From Ilumatobacteraceae bacterium (lineage in GTDB: Bacteria > Actinomycetota > Acidimicrobiia > Acidimicrobiales > Ilumatobacteraceae), in the NCBI GenBank assembly GCA_023257035.1, contig JALRDI010000250.1:1-5014 (forward strand): a stretch of 5,014 nt of DNA. The letters run 5' to 3'. The notes under the pieces were generated by a model, which searched no databases, was not told where the DNA came from, and worked only from the letters and a program-made list of their open reading frames with translations. The position numbers and the translations under genes are program-made. Positions within the stretch are counted from its first letter, which is position 1; each line of letters opens with the position of its first letter. Of this stretch, positions 1 to 5,014 are shown one piece after another.

Positions 1-863
1 TAACCCCTGCTGATTTGCGTCCACTTCGTCCAGACCTGGTTTGGGTTGCCGCTGCCGGTTACGACCCAAGTTCTGAAAATGCTGACGCTGCGGCCTATGA
101 CGACATCATCCAGGCTGCAACTGGTTTCGTTGACACCAACGAGCGTTCAGGGCTTCCGCCGGTGATGGCTCCAATTCTCATTGCCGACAAGGTGTCGGGA
201 ATGGCGCTCGCTCAAGCTGTGCTTGCAGGTCTCTTCCACCGTGAACGAACAGGGGAGGGAACTGACACCGTGCTTGCGATGTACGACATGATGCGAGCAT
301 TCCTCTTGGTTGAACACGGCGCCGAAGCGATCCCGGAACCGCAACTTTCTCGAGCGGGGTACCCACGATTGCTGAGTCCTGAGCGCCGACCGCTTCGAAC
401 CTCTGATGGCGGCCTCGTGGCGATCCTCGCATACGAGCGGCATCACTTTGAAGGCCTCATTCGTATCGGTGGCCGTCTTGAGATGCTCGAAGATGAGCGT
501 TTCGTTTCACGGTTAGGTCGCTTGAACAACATTGACGAGTTGTATCGCGAGTACCAGCGCATTGCGGAGGGGCTCACGACCGAGCAGTTTGTTGCAGCGT
601 GTTCTGAGGCGGGCGTTCCAGTCCACGAAGTCGTCACACTTGATGATGTGACCAACGCATTACCGATGACCGATCACCCGACGCTCGGTCGATATCGAAT
701 GACACCTTCGCTTGCGCCCGGCGTGCCAACCGATGCCAAACCCCGTCGATTTGCGCCGTTGCTGGGGGAAAATGGTCGCGAGGTGCTCGCTGAGCTCGGA
801 TATTCCGAAGGAGAGATCGATGAACTCGAGAACTCAGGGGTCGTTGGCCGCTACCGTTCTTGA
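1..863 (+). CDS. CaiB/BaiF class III CoA-transferase, C-terminal part (5' end outside window)
   Basis: The frame is open from the left edge (codons from position 3) to the TGA at 861-863, so the start lies outside the window. A TTG at 15-17 is internal, because family-like sequence continues through it. Class III CoA-transferases move CoA between carboxylic acids through a covalent aspartyl-CoA intermediate; they are soluble interlocked dimers. The recognisable blocks are the AYDDIIQAATG segment (111-143), the PILIADKVSG segment whose Asp codon at 186-188 aligns with the catalytic Asp of formyl-CoA transferase, and the following FHRERTGEGTD motif (235-267), typically written R(E)RTGxGQ. Family members have about 380-430 residues, so roughly 110-120 N-terminal residues are missing here. 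The C-terminal half carries the usual C-terminal blocks (EAGVPVHEV, then DHPTLG before the final region). Substrate cannot be read from the sequence; an aryl or fatty acyl-CoA is only a guess from the neighbours. The stop overlaps the next start. Confidence 0.93.
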   Translation, partial: TPADLRPLRPDLVWVAAAGYDPSSENADAAAYDDIIQAATGFVDTNERSGLPPVMAPILIADKVSGMALAQAVLAGLFHRERTGEGTDTVLAMYDMMRAFLLVEHGAEAIPEPQLSRAGYPRLLSPERRPLRTSDGGLVAILAYERHHFEGLIRIGGRLEMLEDERFVSRLGRLNNIDELYREYQRIAEGLTTEQFVAACSEAGVPVHEVVTLDDVTNALPMTDHPTLGRYRMTPSLAPGVPTDAKPRRFAPLLGENGREVLAELGYSEGEIDELENSGVVGRYRS

Positions 864-1966
864 TTGTGAGTTCACAAGTACGACCTGGTCGACCTCGCTC
901 GACGGTAGAAGCACTTCCTGCGTATCGGCCCGGAAGAGACGCAAAACAGGCGCAACAAGACCATGGTGTCGTCGATGCGGTCAAGCTTGCGTCGAATGAA
1001 AACCCGGAAGGGCCAATCTCCGCAGTTGAACAAGCAGTTCTTCACGCAGTGCGAGGCGCCAACCGCTACGCCGATCACCGCGGGGCAGAACTGCGGGCTC
1101 GAATTGGCTCATGGATTGGTGTCGACGCAGAACAAGTAACGATTGGCAACGGTTCAGTCGGCCTGTTGCAGCAAATCTTCCTCACGTATCTCGACCCTGG
1201 TGATGAGATCATCTTTGGATGGCGCTCATTTGAGGTGTACCCGATTTATTCACAGCTCACCGGCGCACAGATGGTTCGTGTTCCACTTCGTGACGACCTC
1301 ACCTACGACGTTGACGGCATCATCTCGGCGATCACGCCGGCCACGAAAGTCATCATGCTGGCGACGCCAAATAATCCGACCGGGACATTGCTCGATGCTG
1401 ATGACATTGTTCGTATTGCGACCGCAGCCGGCGACGGGGTGATTGTCGTGATTGATGAGGCGTACCGAGAGTTTGTTGATGCTGACACCCCTGATCCAGT
1501 CTCAGAGGTAGTTCCGAAATTCCGGAATGTGCTGGTGACCCGCACGCTGTCAAAGGCTCACGGTCTTGCCGGTCTCCGAGTCGGCTACGCCGTTGGCGAT
1601 CCGGAGGTCATTGCAGATATCGACAAGGTGGCAGTGCCGTTCCATGTCAACGCGGCAGCTCAGGCTGCTGCGATTGCAGCGATAGACAACATCGATGAAA
1701 TCGAGGCTCGTTGTGCGGTCATCGTGAGCGAACGATCACGCGTCGAGGCCCGGTTGTCAGAATTGGGATGGTGGATGCCAGTTCATCAAGCCAACTTTGT
1801 GTATCTGTCGACTGGTGCCGAAACCATGACGTATGCAACCGAACTTGAAAAGCGCGGCATCGTGATTCGTCCATTCGATGGTGAAGGTATTCGAGTCACC
1901 ATCGGTAGCGCAATCGAGAACGACCGATTCCTCTCGGCAATTGCTGAATTAGGAGTGACGAAGTGA
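860..1966 (+). CDS. pat: PLP-dependent aminotransferase, Pat-like (phenylalanine/aromatic aminotransferase; HisC family)
   Basis: This is a fold-type I, class II aminotransferase of 368 residues, the usual HisC/Pat length. It should transfer an amino group between 2-oxoglutarate/glutamate and an aromatic amino acid or histidinol phosphate, in the cytosol as a dimer. Visible motifs are KLASNENPEGP (42-52), NRYAD (68-72), the cofactor-phosphate GNGS (97-100), the NNPTG block with PLP-contacting Asn172, DEAY with Asp199, the Schiff-base Lys232 in SKAHGLAGLR with Arg240, and the carboxylate-binding Arg345 in GIRVTIG. FGWRSFEVYP (119-128), VPFHVN...AQAAAIA and HQANFVYL resemble actinobacterial Pat (M. 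tuberculosis HisC2/Rv3772 type) more than biosynthetic HisC, and no other his gene is nearby. The TTG start at 860 overlaps the upstream stop as TTGA. The alternative GTG at 866 gives a protein two residues shorter. Neither has a clear Shine-Dalgarno, so translational coupling is likely. Class is certain; substrate is not. Confidence 0.9.
   Translation: MIVSSQVRPGRPRSTVEALPAYRPGRDAKQAQQDHGVVDAVKLASNENPEGPISAVEQAVLHAVRGANRYADHRGAELRARIGSWIGVDAEQVTIGNGSVGLLQQIFLTYLDPGDEIIFGWRSFEVYPIYSQLTGAQMVRVPLRDDLTYDVDGIISAITPATKVIMLATPNNPTGTLLDADDIVRIATAAGDGVIVVIDEAYREFVDADTPDPVSEVVPKFRNVLVTRTLSKAHGLAGLRVGYAVGDPEVIADIDKVAVPFHVNAAAQAAAIAAIDNIDEIEARCAVIVSERSRVEARLSELGWWMPVHQANFVYLSTGAETMTYATELEKRGIVIRPFDGEGIRVTIGSAIENDRFLSAIAELGVTK
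1951..1955 (+). promoter_or_regulatory. Ribosome binding site AGGAG for the YidH-like gene
   Basis: AGGAG lies inside the last codons of the aminotransferase gene, 7 bases before the GTG at 1963. It is the best Shine-Dalgarno in the window, and it fixes the GTG rather than a later codon as the start. Its position just before an overlapping stop/start suggests that ribosomes re-initiate here efficiently. Confidence 0.75.
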
Positions 1967-2331
1967 AGATTCGTGAATATCTCTTTCCGCCCGACCCACG
2001 GGGATGGGGTGTCGACCCTGATTATCGGTTCACACTTGCAAACGAGCGAACATTCTTGTCGTGGATCCGTACGTCGCTCGCACTTGTTGCTGGCGGTCTT
2101 GGTTCGATTGTTGTTCTCAAAGACATTCAAGGTGTTGAAGTCATTGGAATCATGGTGTTGATGCTTGCGTTCGTCACGGCGTCGACAGCGTTTCGTCGTT
2201 GGTCGCTGAACGAACGGGCCATGCGGCTTGAGCAACCACTCCCAGCTTCAAATCTTCCGCAGGTCACTGCCATCGGTGTGGCGTTGATTGGCGTAGCAGC
2301 TGTCATATTGTTGGTGATCGATTCTCGATGA
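1963..2331 (+). CDS. yidH: YidH-like DUF202 inner-membrane protein
   Basis: A 122-residue protein of the DUF202 family, biochemical function unknown. The signature YRFTLANERTFLSWIRT (21-37) is nearly that of E. coli YidH, and the loop WSLNERAMRL (80-89) matches the YidH N-E-x-A-M-R element. Three hydrophobic helices are expected at about 31-52, 58-77 and 101-119, with a hydrophilic N-terminus of about 20 residues rich in Pro and charges and no cleavable signal peptide. The GTG start is supported by the AGGAG 7 bases upstream and by the GTGA overlap with the preceding stop. It overlaps the next DUF202 gene by ATGA, reproducing the adjacent yidH/yidG arrangement of E. coli. Two different DUF202 proteins made side by side suggests a heteromeric membrane complex (inference). 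The gene symbol is by resemblance only. Confidence 0.9.
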   Translation: MKIREYLFPPDPRGWGVDPDYRFTLANERTFLSWIRTSLALVAGGLGSIVVLKDIQGVEVIGIMVLMLAFVTASTAFRRWSLNERAMRLEQPLPASNLPQVTAIGVALIGVAAVILLVIDSR

Positions 2332-2702
2332 CGGAACGCCGAGGCCGACGCCATCAGCGTCCCCTGAATTCTTTCGATCCGCCGTTACCTCATGAACGAA
2401 CCTCGTTGGCGTGGGAACGAACTGGCCTCGCCACGATCATTGCCGGCGGTCTTCTCGCACGAACGGCAGCAACCAATGCGCACTATCTACTCGGAGTCTT
2501 TGGTGTGCTGTGGGTGGCGGTTGGCGGGGTAGTTATTTTCTGGGCTGAGTTTCGGTACGACGCTTTGCATGGGCCGTTACGTGCAGGTGAGAATCCTGTT
2601 CATCCGTCGATGGTTCGATTCGTTGGTGTTGCGACGGTGTCGTTCATTGGTTTTGCGCTTGCGCTGATCGTCTACCTTTTAGTTATTGACGCACCGCTAT
2701 GA
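2328..2702 (+). CDS. yidG: YidG-like DUF202 inner-membrane protein
   Basis: A 124-residue second DUF202 protein, divergent from its neighbour. The motif PHERTSLAWERTGLA (21-35) corresponds to the PERTSLAWFRT block of E. coli YidG, with Glu30 at the usual Phe position. An Arg-rich N-terminus (MTERRGRRHQR) precedes three predicted helices at about 26-45, 52-73 and 97-119. By the positive-inside rule the N-terminus should be cytoplasmic. The ATG start at 2328 overlaps the upstream stop as ATGA; a weak GGTGA at 2313-2317 lies 10 bases before it. The first helix begins within the conserved ERTxLAWxRT motif, as in all DUF202 proteins. Function is unknown. Family membership is clear; the YidG (rather than YidH) label rests on the shorter ERTSLAW form and the gene order. 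Confidence 0.87.
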   Translation: MTERRGRRHQRPLNSFDPPLPHERTSLAWERTGLATIIAGGLLARTAATNAHYLLGVFGVLWVAVGGVVIFWAEFRYDALHGPLRAGENPVHPSMVRFVGVATVSFIGFALALIVYLLVIDAPL

Positions 2703-2717
2703 GGTGAGTAAGTAACT

Positions 2718-2724
2718 GGGGGAA
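2718..2724 (+). promoter_or_regulatory. G-rich ribosome binding site for the KAS III gene
   Basis: GGGGGAA lies in the only intergenic gap of the + strand operon. It sits close (about 2-3 bases) to the ATG at 2727 and about 11 bases before the in-frame ATG at 2736. The second spacing is at the long end of normal and the first is short, so the site does not settle which ATG is used. No convincing promoter is visible in the 24-base gap, so the gene is probably read from the upstream operon. Confidence 0.5.
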
Positions 2725-2726
2725 CT

Positions 2727-3815
2727 ATGGGGGCAATGATCACTGGGTGGGGTAAGTGCCGCCCGCCACTGTCGTTAACGAATGCTGATCTTGCAACGCT
2801 CGTCGATACCGATGATGAGTGGATTAGCGAGAGGACTGGAATTTCAGAGCGCGGCATCTGTCACGTGGAAACAACCGACATGGCCGAAGTGGCAGCACGT
2901 CATGCTCTTGCCGCTGCCGGGCTATCGCCTACCGATCTTGATCTCATCATCATGGCGACGGTCACGCCAGAAATCAGTTGCCCAAGTAACGCGTGTGTCC
3001 TTCAGGAACGCCTCGGAGCCGTGAACGCTGGAGCGTTTGACCTCAATGCAGCATGCTCGGGATTTGTATACGGATTCGCATCCGCAACGTCGATGGTGTC
3101 ATCCGGGGTTGCGCAACGAGTTCTGCTCGTCGGCGTGGAGAAGCTTCATTTCGTTCTTGACTATCGCGATCGAAATACGTGTGTGATCTTCGGTGATGGA
3201 GCGGGCGCTGTGATGATCGAGCAGTCGGACTCGCCTGACGTTGGTGTGCTCGGCGTTGACCTTGGTGCAGATGGCCCGGCGGGCTCGACAATGGTAATTC
3301 CGACTCTCGGAACCCGTGGTGAGTTATCAACATTCCGTGATCCGTCGATGCATCGACTTCATTTCGAGGGGCAAGCGGTGTACAAAATCGCGGTCAAAGG
3401 AATGACGGATTCGGTGAGGCGTGCTCTTGATCGAGCCTCGCTTACCGCAGATGACATCGACCTCGTCGTTCCTCATCAGGCGAATCTGCGCATTATCAAG
3501 GCAGCAACTTCGAGGCTTGGTGTGCCTGAGTCAAAGGTGATGGTGAATATCCAAACGCATGGAAACACCTCAGCAGCATCGGTGCCGATGGCGCTATGTG
3601 ATGCTCTCGATCAAGGGCGTGTTGCGCCGAGCGACATCGTGGCGATCACCGCGTTTGGCGGCGGGGTGACGTGGGGCTCAGCAATTTTTCGTTGGGGTGA
3701 TCGTGTCACGCGCCTTGAGACGAGTGATGCGGCTCTGCCTGAGCCGACCGGTGACGTGTTTGACGTGTTGGCGGCAAACCGAGAGTTTTACGCCTCGTAC
3801 CACGACGCGACCTGA
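2727..3815 (+). CDS. Beta-ketoacyl-ACP synthase III (FabH-like) with C-terminal extension
   Basis: KAS III enzymes condense an acyl-CoA starter with malonyl-ACP to give a 3-oxoacyl-ACP, in the cytosol as a thiolase-fold dimer. The triad is complete: Cys110 in DLNAACSGFVYG, His250 in VPHQANLRII and Asn280 in THGNTSAAS. CoA-site residues match E. coli FabH: Trp32 and Arg36 in DEWISERTG, and Arg149 before the IFGDGAG loop (154-160). AFGGGVTWGSAIFRW (309-323) is the usual C-terminal strand. At 362 residues it is longer than the about 317-335 typical of FabH, because about 38 residues follow that strand. The position equal to E. coli Phe87 is Cys85 (CPS for FPS), which could enlarge the acyl pocket. 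Start ATG 2727 is chosen, but ATG 2736 (three residues shorter) is equally compatible. It may be a housekeeping FabH or a paralog with a longer, branched or aryl starter; no other fab gene is adjacent, which favours a paralog. Confidence 0.92.
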   Translation: MGAMITGWGKCRPPLSLTNADLATLVDTDDEWISERTGISERGICHVETTDMAEVAARHALAAAGLSPTDLDLIIMATVTPEISCPSNACVLQERLGAVNAGAFDLNAACSGFVYGFASATSMVSSGVAQRVLLVGVEKLHFVLDYRDRNTCVIFGDGAGAVMIEQSDSPDVGVLGVDLGADGPAGSTMVIPTLGTRGELSTFRDPSMHRLHFEGQAVYKIAVKGMTDSVRRALDRASLTADDIDLVVPHQANLRIIKAATSRLGVPESKVMVNIQTHGNTSAASVPMALCDALDQGRVAPSDIVAITAFGGGVTWGSAIFRWGDRVTRLETSDAALPEPTGDVFDVLAANREFYASYHDAT

Positions 3816-3827
3816 GCTTGATCAGGG

Positions 3828-5014
3828 TTACGACAACTCTGCGAGTGCAGCCATTCGCTGGCTACGGAACATCTCAACACGCTGCTCCTTGAGTTCTTCG
3901 TACCCACGGATCACATCTGGAAGAGCAGCGAGTTCGACAAGACGCTCGTATGAGGTCGTCGAAATTGCTGCTGTTATGGCATCGACGAGTTCGAGATACT
4001 CGCCGGGCAGCGAGCGCTCAATCTTTCGAACCTTGGCGTAGCCGAAGATGTCGAGCGGAGTTCCACGAAGTACTCGGGCGCGGCGCAGAAGCCTGAACAT
4101 CGGGATCCACGCAGGGCCAAAACGAAGCTTTCGTTGCACTCCCATCGATGCGAGGATCGGCGGGTGAAGTAAGCGGTATCGGACTCCCTTGCCGCCAGCG
4201 ATTGAAGTCGATGCATCTGCACCATCGCCGGAGGTGATGAGTCGTGCAACCTCGTACTCGTCTTTGTATGTCAAGAGTTGGTGAAGGTGGGTCGCCACCG
4301 TGGCCGTTAACTCACGTGACGTACTTGGGTCGAGATCGCCGATGCTGTTCACCCTTGCGAGGAAGGCGTTTGAGCGTCGTGTGCCGCTATGAGCTTTGAC
4401 GTCTTCGGCTAGTCGGGCGATGAGGGCATCGGGTGTTTCGTCGCCTTCTGAAGTTTGTGAATCAACGTCAATCGCAAGTTGGTTGACCGCGAACAACCGG
4501 CCGAGACGAAGCGCCGTAAGGTTTGCTTCGACCGCAGCGCCATTCACTCGAATCGCTTCACTGAGGCTGTGCACCGAAATGGGGAGAGCACCGATTTGGA
4601 TTGCCATTCCGACGACGAACACATTTGCTGTCGTTGAATCTCCGAGGAAGTGGCTGGTGATCTTGGTTGCGTCTGCCCACAACTGGTCTGCGCCACTCGC
4701 GGCATGTTTGAGTGTTTCTTCGATGTCGTGAGCGCGTGGGAGGTGTAGCTCAGGGTGCGCAATCATTGAGGCGGTCGGGGTTTCTGCTGACGACCCAACG
4801 ACAGTCGTGTTCGGCGAGATCACACCAAGTCCGTTTGCGCCAGCGGCAACGAGATTGTCGAGCGCAATGAGAACATCGGCATCGCCCTGGCCAAGCCGAC
4901 TTGCTTGCACGGCTCCACCTTTCGAGAGCCGGATATCGCTGACGACCGGCCCTGCTTTCTGGCTGAGTCCGATTTGATCGATTCCTTGGACGTTCCAACC
5001 GTCGAGCATTGCGG
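3828..5014 (-). CDS. Indolepyruvate/2-oxoacid:ferredoxin oxidoreductase, fused large subunit, C-terminal part (5' end outside window)
   Basis: The frame is open to the right edge and ends at TAA (complement of 3828-3830). Numbering from the Met at 5009-5007, about 393 residues are visible of a protein that in fused homologs has roughly 1,100-1,200. These enzymes oxidatively decarboxylate aryl-pyruvates or other 2-oxo acids to acyl-CoA using TPP and iron-sulfur clusters, passing electrons to ferredoxin. Residues 1-175 look like the gamma (POR-type) catalytic domain: IDQIGLSQKAGPVVSDIRL (10-28), FLGDSTTANVF (121-131) and RVNGAAVEANLTALRLGRL (154-172). Residues about 200-390 match the C-terminal domain (DUF6537 type) of fused enzymes: LLTYKDEYEVARL (245-257), YRLLHPPIL, RGTPLDIFGYAKVRKIER (315-332), LPGEY and ALPDVIRGYEELK (362-374). 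TPP and Fe-S motifs would lie beyond the window. It converges on the KAS III gene with 12 bases between the stops. Family is secure, substrate is not. Confidence 0.92.
   Translation of the reverse strand, partial: AMLDGWNVQGIDQIGLSQKAGPVVSDIRLSKGGAVQASRLGQGDADVLIALDNLVAAGANGLGVISPNTTVVGSSAETPTASMIAHPELHLPRAHDIEETLKHAASGADQLWADATKITSHFLGDSTTANVFVVGMAIQIGALPISVHSLSEAIRVNGAAVEANLTALRLGRLFAVNQLAIDVDSQTSEGDETPDALIARLAEDVKAHSGTRRSNAFLARVNSIGDLDPSTSRELTATVATHLHQLLTYKDEYEVARLITSGDGADASTSIAGGKGVRYRLLHPPILASMGVQRKLRFGPAWIPMFRLLRRARVLRGTPLDIFGYAKVRKIERSLPGEYLELVDAITAAISTTSYERLVELAALPDVIRGYEELKEQRVEMFRSQRMAALAELS

Noticed and set aside
15..17. TTG as a true start of the CoA-transferase
   Set aside because: The reading frame is open to the window edge, and the visible sequence begins in the middle of the family fold, about 57 residues before the catalytic Asp, which normally lies near residue 170.
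1786..2235. 149-codon open frame on the - strand across the aminotransferase/YidH junction
   Set aside because: It lies antisense to two genes with clear family motifs, and its translation is rich in Arg/Ser/Thr/Asn with no recognisable domain; it is a shadow frame.
2640..2726. Separate promoter for the KAS III gene
   Set aside because: I could not find a -35/-10 pair with acceptable spacing; TTGCGC-like and TACCTT-like pieces are present but lie within coding sequence and match poorly.
3811..3826. CCTGA-GCTTGA-TCAGG hairpin as a bidirectional terminator
   Set aside because: The stem is only 5 bp, begins inside the KAS III stop codon, and neither side is followed by a run of T; it could easily occur by chance.
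4396..4731. 111-codon open frame on the + strand inside the oxidoreductase gene
   Set aside because: It is antisense to the conserved gamma domain, the translation is low-complexity Ser/Ala/Arg, and no ribosome binding site was evident.
1..5014. Mobile element, CRISPR, toxin-antitoxin, phage or RNA gene
   Set aside because: No direct or long inverted repeats, transposase or integrase motifs, tRNA-like cloverleaf or regularly spaced repeats were seen; coding density leaves almost no room for them.

Overview
The window looks like ordinary chromosome from an actinobacterium-like organism, possibly an Acidimicrobiia-type lineage. This is an inference from protein style: a Pat-type aminotransferase of the mycobacterial/corynebacterial kind, actinobacterial-looking KAS III and fused indolepyruvate oxidoreductase sequences, moderately high GC judged by eye, and GTG/TTG starts. 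I could not search a database, so the taxonomy is tentative. I see no mobile element, phage gene, tRNA, rRNA or CRISPR array. Almost every base is coding.

Layout: positions 1-3815 hold five genes on the + strand that read like one operon. They are (1) the C-terminal three quarters of a class III (CaiB/BaiF) CoA-transferase, cut by the left edge; (2) a PLP-dependent aminotransferase of the HisC/Pat family, best matched to phenylalanine aminotransferase Pat; (3) and (4) a tandem pair of small three-helix DUF202 membrane proteins resembling YidH and YidG; and (5) a beta-ketoacyl-ACP synthase III (FabH-like) with a complete Cys-His-Asn triad and a C-terminal extension. Genes 1-2, 2-3 and 3-4 each overlap by four bases (TTGA, GTGA, ATGA). 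Gene 5 follows 24 bases later with its own G-rich ribosome binding site. The operon promoter must lie left of the window.

Positions 3828-5014 hold, on the - strand and convergent with the operon (12 bases between the two stop codons), the C-terminal part of a large fused indolepyruvate/2-oxoacid:ferredoxin oxidoreductase. Its TPP and iron-sulfur domains lie beyond the right edge.

How the genes may work together (inference): the aminotransferase could turn an aromatic or related amino acid into a 2-oxo acid; the oxidoreductase could decarboxylate that to an acyl-CoA; the CoA-transferase could move the CoA; and the KAS III could condense an acyl-CoA with malonyl-ACP. The set is therefore compatible with a route from amino acids to acyl-CoA starter units, or with plain amino acid catabolism sitting beside lipid genes. 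Nothing in the window proves the link, and I found no clearly undescribed system. The most interesting points are this metabolic combination, an altered acyl-pocket residue and a tail in the KAS III, and the YidH/YidG pair embedded in a metabolic operon.
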